This document shows, piece by piece, positions 1 to 7,306 of a stretch of DNA of 64,000 nucleotides (position 1 is the stretch's first letter; each line of letters opens with the position of its first letter). Source of the DNA: an uncultured Mucilaginibacter sp. (lineage in GTDB: Bacteria > Bacteroidota > Bacteroidia > Sphingobacteriales > Sphingobacteriaceae); contig NZ_CAJYGQ010000011.1 in NCBI RefSeq assembly GCF_913773635.1, positions 124,001 to 188,000 on the forward strand, written 5' to 3'. A model generated the notes under the pieces. That model worked only from the letters and a program-made list of their open reading frames with translations, was not told where the DNA came from and did no database searches. A program made the position numbers and the translations under genes.

Positions 1-2
1 TT

Positions 3-1319
3 CACTTTAACTGCACCGTAACCGACGTTGTGGATAACGCTGCGAATGAGAAAGTAACAGTTACCTTAAATGGCGAAAGTAGTGCCGAGTTTGATAGAGT
101 AATTATTTGCACAGGGCATTTGTGGCCTAAAAAATATGAAGGTAAAATTGAGGGCTATTACGATTCGCCCTATCCCCCATCAAAATTGACCTTTAAGGCT
201 AATCATCCGGTAGCGGTTCGCGGCTCATCATTAACTGCAATTGATGCCATACGCACATTAGGCCGATATAACGGAACCTTTGATAAAGATGAACGTGGCA
301 AAGTTGTGTATAAGGTGAAAGCAAGCTCGCCCGATTTTAAAATTCAAATGCACTCGCGTAACGGTTTACTACCCGCATTACGCTTTCACCTGGAAGATTC
401 TCACCTGGGTAAAGACACCATACTTACTGCAGATGAAATTGCGGCTGTAAGAGCAAAAAACGAGGGCTTCCTGCCGCTAGACTATGTTTTTGACAAAAAC
501 TTTAAAGCCGGCGTACAACAAAATGACCCGGCCTATTATGAAGAAATTAAAGACCTGTCTATTGAAGGGTTCGTAGCCAAGGTTATGGAGCTTCGGGAAC
601 GGGTTGATGCCTTTAAGTTGCTTGCAGCCGAATACACCGAAGCAGATAGGTCAATTAAACGTCGCGAATCTATTTACTGGAAAGAGATGCTCGGCGTTTT
701 AAGCTTTGCAATGAACTATCCGGCCAAATACTTCGCGGCCGAAGATATGCTTCGCCTTAAACGTGAATTAATGCCTTTGATATCTGTTGTAATTGCCTAT
801 GTACCGCAAAGCTCCGCTGCAGAAATGCTTGCTATGCACCAGGCCGGGCACCTCGATATAGTGTCGGTTGGTGATGACAGTAAAGTTGAAGCTTTGGATA
901 CAGGTGGCATCATCTACCATTACACTGATGAACATGGAGAACATCATGAACAGTATCAAACATTTGTTGACTGTATAGGTCAGCCCCATTTGTCGTTTGA
1001 TGAATTGCCGTTTAAAGGACTGGTAGATGGCAAAACCGTTAGCAGAGCCAAATTATACTTTAGAGATCAGCAGCAAGGAAAGCAAGAGCAGGAAAAACAA
1101 GGTGACCAGGTTGGCGTGGACAGGGATGGGCGGTATTACCTTACCGTTCCGGGTGTTACCATCAATGATAGCTTTCAGGCTGTTGACGAATACAACGCAC
1201 TCAACGAGCGTATATACATAATGGCAGTGCCATTTATTGGCGGTTACAACCCTGATTATTCAGGTTTAGACTTTGGCGAGGCCGCATCGGTCGCAATTGT
1301 AAAAACACTATTGGCATAA
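3..1319 (+). CDS. FAD/NAD(P)-binding protein, 5' end outside window
   Basis: The reading frame is open from base 3, so the gene enters from the left edge and only its C-terminal part is seen. The GTG at 30 is an internal codon rather than a convincing start. Residues such as IICTGHLWP and AVRGSSLTAIDA resemble the nucleotide-binding segments of the FAD-NAD(P)-binding family related to YdhS/HI0933. In that family an N-terminal Rossmann fold, here missing, binds FAD. The C-terminal end (IGGYNPDYSGLDFGEA) matches the closing part of such flavoproteins. The substrate is unknown. It is the first of three same-strand genes. The family assignment is from recognised motifs; any redox role is inferred. 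Confidence 0.7.
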   Translation, partial: HFNCTVTDVVDNAANEKVTVTLNGESSAEFDRVIICTGHLWPKKYEGKIEGYYDSPYPPSKLTFKANHPVAVRGSSLTAIDAIRTLGRYNGTFDKDERGKVVYKVKASSPDFKIQMHSRNGLLPALRFHLEDSHLGKDTILTADEIAAVRAKNEGFLPLDYVFDKNFKAGVQQNDPAYYEEIKDLSIEGFVAKVMELRERVDAFKLLAAEYTEADRSIKRRESIYWKEMLGVLSFAMNYPAKYFAAEDMLRLKRELMPLISVVIAYVPQSSAAEMLAMHQAGHLDIVSVGDDSKVEALDTGGIIYHYTDEHGEHHEQYQTFVDCIGQPHLSFDELPFKGLVDGKTVSRAKLYFRDQQQGKQEQEKQGDQVGVDRDGRYYLTVPGVTINDSFQAVDEYNALNERIYIMAVPFIGGYNPDYSGLDFGEAASVAIVKTLLA

Positions 1320-1354
1320 TTAATGTTAATGTTAACTAATAAAAAAACATACCT

Positions 1355-1810
1355 ATGGAATCTACAGAAAAAACAATTGACGTATTACAAGATCTTATCG
1401 AAATTAATAATGACCGCGTAGCTGGTTTTGAAAAAGCTATTGCAGATATTAACGATGAGAACATTGATTTAAAAGCCATTTTTCAAGAGTACTCTGCACA
1501 AAGCCGTAAGTTTAGCCAGGAGCTGACTGCACTAACAGCAGCACGTGGTGGCGATGCAGAAACCGGTAACAGTGTAAGCGGTACATTACACCGTGCATGG
1601 ATTGACGTAAAATCATTATTTGGCGGCAGCGACCGTGCAAGCATTCTTTCAGAAGCTGAACGTGGCGAAGACGCAATTAAAAAAGCGTACCAAACCGCGT
1701 TAACTGAAGGTCAGCTTTCGGGCGAAGCGTTACAAACAGTAACTGCACAATCGCAAGATATTAATGCTGCACATGATACCATCAGAGGATTAAGAGACGC
1801 CTCTAAATAA
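1355..1810 (+). CDS. PA2169-type four-helix-bundle protein (DUF2383)
   Basis: This 151-residue protein has no signal peptide or membrane segment and is predicted to be almost entirely helical. It opens with TIDVLQDLIEINNDRVAGFEKA, the pattern of the DUF2383/PA2169 family, a ferritin-like four-helix bundle often linked to stress or membrane-associated functions. The middle has LHRAWIDVKSLFGG and then SILSEAERGEDAIKKAYQ, both typical of the family. It starts 35 bases after the flavoprotein gene and is followed directly by a strong hairpin terminator, so it probably ends that transcript. I see no obvious metal-binding cluster, and its biochemical role is not known. Confidence 0.8.
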   Translation: MESTEKTIDVLQDLIEINNDRVAGFEKAIADINDENIDLKAIFQEYSAQSRKFSQELTALTAARGGDAETGNSVSGTLHRAWIDVKSLFGGSDRASILSEAERGEDAIKKAYQTALTEGQLSGEALQTVTAQSQDINAAHDTIRGLRDASK

Positions 1811-1823
1811 TAATTGAATACTT

Positions 1824-1853
1824 AAAAAGCTGCGGTAAAACGCAGCTTTTTTT
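1824..1853 (+). terminator. Rho-independent terminator
   Basis: GCTGCG (1829-1834) and CGCAGC (1841-1846) pair around a six-base loop. Flanking A's pair with the following run of seven T's. It ends the DUF2383 gene. The ATG of the next gene comes three bases after the T run. Confidence 0.85.
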
Positions 1854-1855
1854 AT

Positions 1856-2431
1856 ATGGAAGAACCACTTAAACTTTTCATGGTGCTTTTAGGCTCCAAA
1901 CCCTTAAAACGTACAGTTGAGCAGCACGACTATTTTTTCGGAATTGCCAGATCACTTCAGGAACTGGTGCCTCAAATGATTGAATTTTGGCCAGAGGCGG
2001 GAAGCAGCTTACACATTGATGGCTGGCGTGAAATTAATCATGTAGATGGCTACTCTGTTACAGTAAACGCCAAGTCTGACTTAAAAGCCCCCGAAAGTGG
2101 CAAGCGCCTCTTCTTTGTTAATTTAGGCGGCTATCAAAGCGGTAAGCTTGAAGAGCAGCACTACACACTGCTTACTGTACAGGAAGACCGCAAAGGCGCT
2201 ATTAAAACATCAACCATGACCCCCTTTTTTAAAGAGGCCAGCATTGCAAGTGTAAAAAGTGCCAGTGCTCATATTGATGAAAAATATGGCATTGATGTAG
2301 ATGATATTTATCGTGTAGATGATGTGCTTTCTGACGAAACCCGATCAAAATATGATATAGTACTCAGCAAGTGTGCAGATGGCCAACATGATCAAATACA
2401 CTTAGGTTACTTTAAACTGGATAAATTATAA
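1856..2431 (+). CDS. DUF1543 domain-containing protein
   Basis: The 191-residue protein starts with LKLFMVLLGSKP and continues RTVEQHDYFFGIARSLQELVP, the recognisable N-terminus of the DUF1543 family of conserved cytoplasmic proteins of unknown function. The spacing WPEAG, LHIDGWREINHVDGY and LFFVNLGGYQ also fits. The start at 1856 is right behind a terminator's T run and has no Shine-Dalgarno sequence. Either the terminator leaks, or the message begins inside the hairpin, or the start is the ATG at 1880, though that would cut conserved residues. No function can be assigned. Confidence 0.8.
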   Translation: MEEPLKLFMVLLGSKPLKRTVEQHDYFFGIARSLQELVPQMIEFWPEAGSSLHIDGWREINHVDGYSVTVNAKSDLKAPESGKRLFFVNLGGYQSGKLEEQHYTLLTVQEDRKGAIKTSTMTPFFKEASIASVKSASAHIDEKYGIDVDDIYRVDDVLSDETRSKYDIVLSKCADGQHDQIHLGYFKLDKL

Positions 2432-2494
2432 GCTACGATAACATACTTTACCGGTTTAAAGCATTGAATGCAGTAATACCTTACAAGTACACTG

Positions 2495-3307
2495 TTAGTG
2501 TATCAAAGACTTATCTAACATAAAACGTCGGGAAGCAGTATTCCACTTAATAAGTAAAGGAGCCTGATCGTTACCTACATTTCGCGATAGTCCTACTATT
2601 TGCTTTTTTGCATCTACAACCTCTAAATTATCATAAATAACAGTAATCACATTTCCTATAGCATCATCAATCTTCGATAAATCTATAACCTGGAAGATTT
2701 TGCCATTGCTCTTTTGGATAATTTTCAACTCACTCAGTACAGCCTTGTCAGCACTGTTGACCTTGTCATAACATGCTATAAAGTAAAACCGTGTAAGTGA
2801 CTGCGCTTGTAGTATATCGACGCTAGAAAATGCTTGCTTGCGTTCTAAATCCAAAAGCTTAGATACGAACATTAAACTCACAGGCAATTTATTAAGGGTT
2901 GCCTTATTTTGCCATATTCCGGCGCACTGCTTTTCTGAAAATCCAAATTGTAACACGGCCGAATAGTTTTTGCCTGTTACCTCATAAAGCGTTACCTGCT
3001 TATTATGCTCATCAAAAATACCCTCCAGCTTAATTGGAGAATTGTATTTGTTATACTTGTAAATGCCAATAACGTTAAATTTCTTTTTAGCAGGCTTGCC
3101 AAAGTAACCTTTGCGCACCTGCATAGATAGCGTTACTGGAAATTTGCCAATGGTGCCTTCAAAATTATAGCACTCGTACCAACCGGCATAAGCATTTGTA
3201 GTGGCACAAAATGAAACTAAAATAGGATTGCTATACATTAAACCAAAAAACTCTTTTATAAGATTTACTAAACGGTAAAAGTTCAAGTTGAGGTTAATAA
3301 TATACAA
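2495..3307 (-). CDS. hypothetical exported protein
   Basis: I do not recognise this protein. With a TTG start at 3307 it is 270 residues. An ATG at 3238 would start just before NPILVSFCATTNAYAGWYE, which looks like a short signal peptide cleaved after AYA, but with little positive charge in front. The mature part alternates short hydrophobic and polar stretches, suggesting beta structure, for example FEGTIGKFPVTLSMQVRKG. It is convergent with the DUF1543 gene and divergent from the small gene at 3373. The start is uncertain, and an N-terminal frameshift cannot be excluded. Confidence 0.5.
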   Translation of the reverse strand: MYIINLNLNFYRLVNLIKEFFGLMYSNPILVSFCATTNAYAGWYECYNFEGTIGKFPVTLSMQVRKGYFGKPAKKKFNVIGIYKYNKYNSPIKLEGIFDEHNKQVTLYEVTGKNYSAVLQFGFSEKQCAGIWQNKATLNKLPVSLMFVSKLLDLERKQAFSSVDILQAQSLTRFYFIACYDKVNSADKAVLSELKIIQKSNGKIFQVIDLSKIDDAIGNVITVIYDNLEVVDAKKQIVGLSRNVGNDQAPLLIKWNTASRRFMLDKSLIH

Positions 3308-3372
3308 TAGCTGATAAATTGATATTAAACTGCGATACTATAACTACCTTGTTAAACATAAAGTAAGAACAC

Positions 3373-3633
3373 ATGAGCGAGAAAAACATACTTGGATTTT
3401 CATATAAAGTGACAGGAGTTACGCTTGAAGCAATTGACGAAAACCTACAGATAACCCAAAGTTTTGCAACAAAAGCAGTAATAGATATTATTAACGAGAA
3501 ACTAAAACTTCAGAACTTTAAGGTAGACGAGAATACTCTACGCGTGAAATATGTAAATGACCAGCTTTTTTTAGAAGGCTTTGCCACGGAAATAAAGGAA
3601 CATAAATCAGTTGGCTTCCTTTCCGGCAGGTAA
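3373..3633 (+). CDS. small hypothetical protein, 86 residues
   Basis: A short soluble protein that I cannot assign to a family. It has no signal peptide or membrane segment. Its composition is ordinary for coding DNA, with alternating strands and one helix (ATKAVIDIINEKLKLQNF). The ATG is preceded by AAGTAAGAACAC, a weak ribosome site. It is divergent from the exported protein on its left and is followed by the promoter of tRNA-Asp. Confidence 0.5.
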   Translation: MSEKNILGFSYKVTGVTLEAIDENLQITQSFATKAVIDIINEKLKLQNFKVDENTLRVKYVNDQLFLEGFATEIKEHKSVGFLSGR

Positions 3634-3739
3634 AATTACGCAGCTTTTACTTGGCGTAGTTATCAAACTTCTTTAATCTCCTTACACTCATTAACTTTTG
3701 TATATAAATTATTAATTCTAAAATCATCATTTTTCTTGC

Positions 3740-3769
3740 TTGCATGAGCATAATATATTTCTATATTTG
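3740..3769 (+). promoter_or_regulatory. Bacteroidota-type promoter for tRNA-Asp
   Basis: TTG at 3740-3742 and TATATTTG at 3762-3769 are 19 bases apart. This fits the -33 TTG and -7 TAnnTTTG pattern recognised by the primary sigma factor of this phylum. The expected start point is about ten bases before the tRNA. Confidence 0.7.
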
Positions 3770-3784
3770 CAATCCCAAACGGGA

Positions 3785-3858
3785 GGAGTGGTAGTTCAGC
3801 TGGTTAGAATACATGCCTGTCACGCATGGGGTCGCGGGTTCGAGTCCCGTCCATTCCG
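3785..3858 (+). tRNA. tRNA-Asp (GTC)
   Basis: The acceptor stem GGAGTGG (3785-3791) pairs with CCATTCC (3851-3857), with one G-T pair. The anticodon stem CATGC/GCATG encloses CTGTCAC, giving anticodon GTC. The T arm has GGGTTCGAGTCCC. The discriminator base is G. The following bases are CA rather than CCA, so the CCA end is not encoded. Confidence 0.97.
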
Positions 3859-3881
3859 CAAAAGGGTGTCAAAGCCCACCG

Positions 3882-3917
3882 AAAGCGCTTAAATCAATGA
3901 TTTAGGCGCTTTTTTTA
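3882..3917 (+). terminator. terminator after tRNA-Asp
   Basis: AAAGCGC and GCGCTTT, extended by pairing of TAAATCA with TGATTTA, form a long stem with almost no loop, followed by a T7 run. It lies 24 bases after the tRNA. Confidence 0.85.
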
Positions 3918-4207
3918 TTCCGTAAGCGCCCGTCTCATACCACAGATAATGAATTCTTTGATTACCTGTCTTGATCCTGTACTTTAGGTAAACGAAAACT
4001 CATAATCATTTGATTTAAATGTATTGTGCCAAGGAGGCTGTTTTCGACCTGCCAAAGCGATGGCTTCCATTATTGTTTCATACCTAGCCACAATTTTGGA
4101 AATCAAAGGATTGCCAAAAACAATAATACGTGACTATTTCAATCTTTAGCAGCACTAAATCATCTTTAAGCCTGAAGCTATAGCGATGGTTAACGAATAC
4201 AATATAA
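3918..4207. other. intergenic stretch, possible gene remnant
   Basis: No convincing gene is present. On the minus strand, 3984-4133 is a 50-codon stop-free stretch (with IIVFGNPLISKIVARYE and ending NDYEFSFT) without a proper start. It could be the tail of a decayed gene. The left part lies behind the tRNA terminator and the right part is at the 3' end of the kinase. Confidence 0.3.
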
Positions 4208-4993
4208 TTAACGGATGGGGTCTATCGGTAAATCAAGTATAAAGGTGGTGCCTTGCCCCTCCTGACTAATGGCCTTAATGGTTCCGCCATGCATAGATAA
4301 TAATTGTTGCACCAGGTATAAGCCTACGCCGGTACCTTCTACCTGCTCATGAAAGCGCTTGTATTTATGAAACAAATCCGACATCCCTTTTTCCGGTATT
4401 CCCAGGCCATTATCAGAAACGCGTATTTCAATATCTTTTTCTTTTGAAGCGGCCATTATCTCAACCAGCGGTGCCCTGTCCGGGTGACGGAATTTCAATG
4501 CATTGGTGAGCAGATTTTGCATGATGCTGTGCAGGTGCATACGTTTATAACGGATCCAGCAATTATCCATATTCACGGTTATGCGGGCACCGGTATCGCG
4601 GATTGTATTCTGTAGTTCTGCCTCAATTTCCTTGACCAGTGCGCAAAGGTCAATGTCTTCCTCATAATTATCGGCCAGCTTTTGTGATTTTATAACCTCG
4701 CTCAGATGTTTGATGGTTTCGGACAGACGTTTGGCCGATTTGCGGGGAATGGCAAACAGGTGCTTTTCTTTCTCGTCAATTTTTGCCGCTAACTTACGCT
4801 CTAAAATTTCAATAGACCCCTGTAATGACATAATAGGTGTTTTAAGGTCGTGGCTGATAATGTGAATCAAGTTATCCAGTTCTTTGTTTTTGCGGGCCAA
4901 TTCTTCATTGCTGTAGCGAAGCTGCTGGCTGCTGGCTTGAAGTTCCGCAGTTAGAAAGGTTGATTTTTCGTCAGATCGGTTAAGTTTTCTCAA
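4208..4993 (-). CDS. histidine kinase, catalytic half (second frame of a split gene)
   Basis: This 261-residue product holds a coiled lead-in, then HisKA with H48 in HIISHDLKTPIMSL, then HATPase_c with an N box (LLTNALKFRH), G1 (VSDNGLGIPEKG) and G2 (GTGVGLYLVQQLL). It should autophosphorylate and pass phosphate to a response regulator, but none is nearby. It has no ATG: the frame begins at TTG, whose bases overlap the TGA of the membrane half. Read one base back, the two frames form a single kinase whose last membrane helix runs directly into RKLNRSDEKS. It may be made by frameshifting, by coupled re-initiation, or not at all. The domains are certain; the mode of expression is not. Confidence 0.8.
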   Translation of the reverse strand: MRKLNRSDEKSTFLTAELQASSQQLRYSNEELARKNKELDNLIHIISHDLKTPIMSLQGSIEILERKLAAKIDEKEKHLFAIPRKSAKRLSETIKHLSEVIKSQKLADNYEEDIDLCALVKEIEAELQNTIRDTGARITVNMDNCWIRYKRMHLHSIMQNLLTNALKFRHPDRAPLVEIMAASKEKDIEIRVSDNGLGIPEKGMSDLFHKYKRFHEQVEGTGVGLYLVQQLLSMHGGTIKAISQEGQGTTFILDLPIDPIR

Positions 4994-5835
4994 TATAAAA
5001 AAGGCAATTGGTAGGAGAGCGCTGCAAACCCAGTTACGAGTACTACAATGGCGAAGCCGGGAGAGACATCGGTTTTGGCCAACATCAGCGAAAGCAAGCC
5101 TGCAAAAACTGGTAAGATCAGGAAGAAGCTGAGAACTGCATAACGAGCTGTTACAGCTGCCGAATATTCAGAAAAGATTTCACGCAACCAGCCCTGATGT
5201 GCGGTACAGGATAAACAGCCTAAGGTTGCACTGAGCAGTCCAATGCTCGTGGGTAAAGCAATAGATGAATATTGCCCGAAGGTAAAGAGGCCATTAATGT
5301 TAAACAAAATACCTACGAAGGCAGCGTAGATGGCCAGCAAAGCAACGGTTAGTATCAATTGGCCCCAAACATATTTCTTAAACAGCGCAAACTCAAACCC
5401 CATTGTAGTAAGGAAGAACGCAAAAGCTGTGAACGCCGACATACGCCCGGGGTGTTCCTCCTTAGCATCGGTGAACGTATCTATAACCAGCAACTGGTCT
5501 ATTTTAAAATCAATATTAAGAAGATGCTCAGCTAACGTTAATGTACTGAACAAAAGGACGAGTGAACACAGCACGCTGGCGGCTGTCCGCTTTTCTTCTG
5601 TCGCTAAAAAGAGCGACAGTCCAAGTATGGTAATGAACAGTGCTGTATTGAACTTCATAGAAGCTCCGTGAGATAGAAATGTATATAGGGCAGGCATCTG
5701 CAAATACCAGCCGACTAAACCGGAAAAGCCTGCCAAAATAGTAAGCAAGGCAAGCAAGAATGGTATTTTACGACGAGGTATCAAAGCGAAGTTACGTTTC
5801 AAGATAAATAGGGGCCAATATAAGCTTAACGTCAA
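4990..5835 (-). CDS. histidine kinase, membrane-sensor half (first frame of a split gene)
   Basis: This 281-residue product has about eight hydrophobic segments (for example IPFLLALLTILAGFSGLVGWYL, FNTALFITILGLSLFLA and AIVVLVTGFAALSYQLPF), like an integral-membrane sensor module. It stops at a TGA inside its last membrane helix, before the kinase core. The codons just before the stop are CCT TTT TTA TAT. The start shown is TTG at 5835, because the frame is open further upstream and has no ATG near its beginning. It overlaps the catalytic half by 4 bases. The ligand is unknown. A single extra T in the T6 run would restore one protein of roughly 540 residues. Confidence 0.75.
   Translation of the reverse strand: MTLSLYWPLFILKRNFALIPRRKIPFLLALLTILAGFSGLVGWYLQMPALYTFLSHGASMKFNTALFITILGLSLFLATEEKRTAASVLCSLVLLFSTLTLAEHLLNIDFKIDQLLVIDTFTDAKEEHPGRMSAFTAFAFFLTTMGFEFALFKKYVWGQLILTVALLAIYAAFVGILFNINGLFTFGQYSSIALPTSIGLLSATLGCLSCTAHQGWLREIFSEYSAAVTARYAVLSFFLILPVFAGLLSLMLAKTDVSPGFAIVVLVTGFAALSYQLPFLY
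4996..5002 (-). other. T TTT TTA slippery heptamer at the frame junction
   Basis: Read on the minus strand in the zero frame of the membrane half, the codons are CCT TTT TTA TAT TGA. T TTT TTA is in the exact X XXY YYZ phase needed for -1 slippage. After slipping, reading continues ATA TTG AGA AAA into the kinase half. The zero-frame stop is one codon beyond the heptamer. Whether it functions is an inference. Confidence 0.5.
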
Positions 5836-6284
5836 AATACAACGTTTGATTCGATTAAACCTAATTAGCCTTTCAGATAACCATTTTATTTATCATTGAA
5901 TGATCCGGCATAATCAATAATTACATTTCATAGTATAGCTATCAATCCACTCCCGATAGATACAATACTAACCCAATTTGATTACTCTCGCTATTATATC
6001 CTAAAATGCCAATTTTTGAGTAAGTATTCTGTTAAACCAGATTCAATCCATATTAGCTTTTGTCAATGGCAATAAATTAATACCATTTCGCTAGAAGACA
6101 AAAGGCCTGAACATTTTGTTAACAGGCATTTTGTTAATTCCCTCTAACAGACGTTTTACGTAAAATAGCACCGATTTTAGGTAGACTAATATGCTGAAGC
6201 CCCTTGTATAGATATATATATATATTTGCTACCTAGCACCTTAATGCATTAACATTACACTAATTATAAGGCGCTTAGTAAATC
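5836..6284. other. AT-rich intergenic region upstream of the split kinase
   Basis: About 450 bases without a supported gene. It is AT-rich, with a short TA run near 6209-6225. The kinase promoter presumably lies at its left end. The right end adjoins a parS-like palindrome. I recognise nothing else in it. Confidence 0.5.
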
Positions 6285-6300
6285 AGTTTCACGTGAAACT
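6285..6300. promoter_or_regulatory. parS-like centromere site
   Basis: AGTTTCACGTGAAACT is a perfect 16-base palindrome. Its inner 14 bases are identical to the inner 14 of the well-known parS sequence TGTTTCACGTGAAACA, bound by ParB/Spo0J. It lies just beyond the 3' end of the last GH43 gene, outside coding DNA. Two related sites lie at 19953 and 19996. Confidence 0.75.
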
Positions 6301-6321
6301 ATAATGTGGCCAGACGGAAAT

Positions 6322-7302
6322 TTATTTTATCCCTTCTGTAGTCATCACAACCCGCTTAATGGAACCGTCTTTGTTGTAGCGCAGCTGATCAATACAAACC
6401 GAACGGCTAAAGCTGTTACCATTACGCTCAAGTGTGCCGTTGTGATAGATAAAATACCATTTACCTTTAAACTTCACTATCGCCTGATGATTGGTACCGC
6501 TATTACCTGCCACCTCGTTTAATATTCCCTTGTACACATATGGACCGTTGACGTTCTTAGCCATGGCATAGGCTGTCTTTTCGGGTAAACCAGAGGCATA
6601 TGACAGGTAATAGTTGTCCTTATATTTATGAACCCACGGGGCTTCTTCGAATTTGAATCCGGCAAAGTCTATCTTATTCACTTTACCATCAATTTCAACC
6701 ATGTTGCTTTTGACCTTTGCATAATAGCAAACCCCATTTCCCCAAAAAAGCCATGCTTGTCCGTTATTATCAATAAACACGGCAGGGTCAATACAAGTCC
6801 AGTTGTGGGTTGAGGCAAAGCAATCGGCGTTTGTAAGTAAAGGTTTCCCTATAGCGTCTCTATATGGCCCTTGAGGCTTGTCGGCCACAGCCACGCCTAT
6901 TCCCGATCCATCTGTACTTATATACCAATAATATTTTCCGTTACGCTTAACGGCCTGGCCGGCATAAGCTTTACCGGTTATATCCCAGGTAAAATCTGAA
7001 ACCTTCAATGGTGTAGGATACTCCGTCCAATTTTTTAAATCGGTTGTTGAAAACACACACCAGTCCTTCATTTTGTAGCCCTTTTGATCACCATCATAAT
7101 CATGACCAGTAAACAGCCATAAAGTATCGCCCTCAACAAATGCAGCTGGGTCGGCCGTAAACTTATGCTTTATAATGGGGTTACCTCCAGACTTGAACTT
7201 AAACACACTATCCTTACTTACCTGTGCTTGAAGGTTCAAAGTACAGCAAAAGCATAAAGTAAAAACGCACGTAAAAGCTGCAATGGTGCTGCGGTAATTC
7301 AT
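6322..7302 (-). CDS. glycoside hydrolase family 43 protein (third of the operon)
   Basis: A secreted five-bladed propeller hydrolase, probably acting on arabinose- or xylose-containing side chains or oligosaccharides. The start at 7302 gives a signal peptide (MNYRSTIAAFTCVF up to LNLQAQ) and a 4-base gap to the upstream gene. A longer frame from 7338 would overlap that gene. The three expected acidic residues are visible: D51 in FTADPAAF (base), D172 in CIDPAVFID (pKa-tuning) and E220 in FEEAPW (acid). WNGD-like turns and HNGTL near the end fit family 43. It is the last gene of the four-enzyme operon. The exact substrate cannot be read from the sequence. Confidence 0.85.
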   Translation of the reverse strand: MNYRSTIAAFTCVFTLCFCCTLNLQAQVSKDSVFKFKSGGNPIIKHKFTADPAAFVEGDTLWLFTGHDYDGDQKGYKMKDWCVFSTTDLKNWTEYPTPLKVSDFTWDITGKAYAGQAVKRNGKYYWYISTDGSGIGVAVADKPQGPYRDAIGKPLLTNADCFASTHNWTCIDPAVFIDNNGQAWLFWGNGVCYYAKVKSNMVEIDGKVNKIDFAGFKFEEAPWVHKYKDNYYLSYASGLPEKTAYAMAKNVNGPYVYKGILNEVAGNSGTNHQAIVKFKGKWYFIYHNGTLERNGNSFSRSVCIDQLRYNKDGSIKRVVMTTEGIK

Positions 7303-7306
7303 ATCA

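Noticed and set aside
3984..4133. 50-codon minus-strand frame as a gene
   Set aside because: It lacks a start codon with a ribosome site and matches no family I know. It is kept only as a possible remnant.
6209..6225. TA-rich run as an origin opening element or microsatellite
   Set aside because: Short and without DnaA boxes nearby; typical of AT-rich intergenic DNA.
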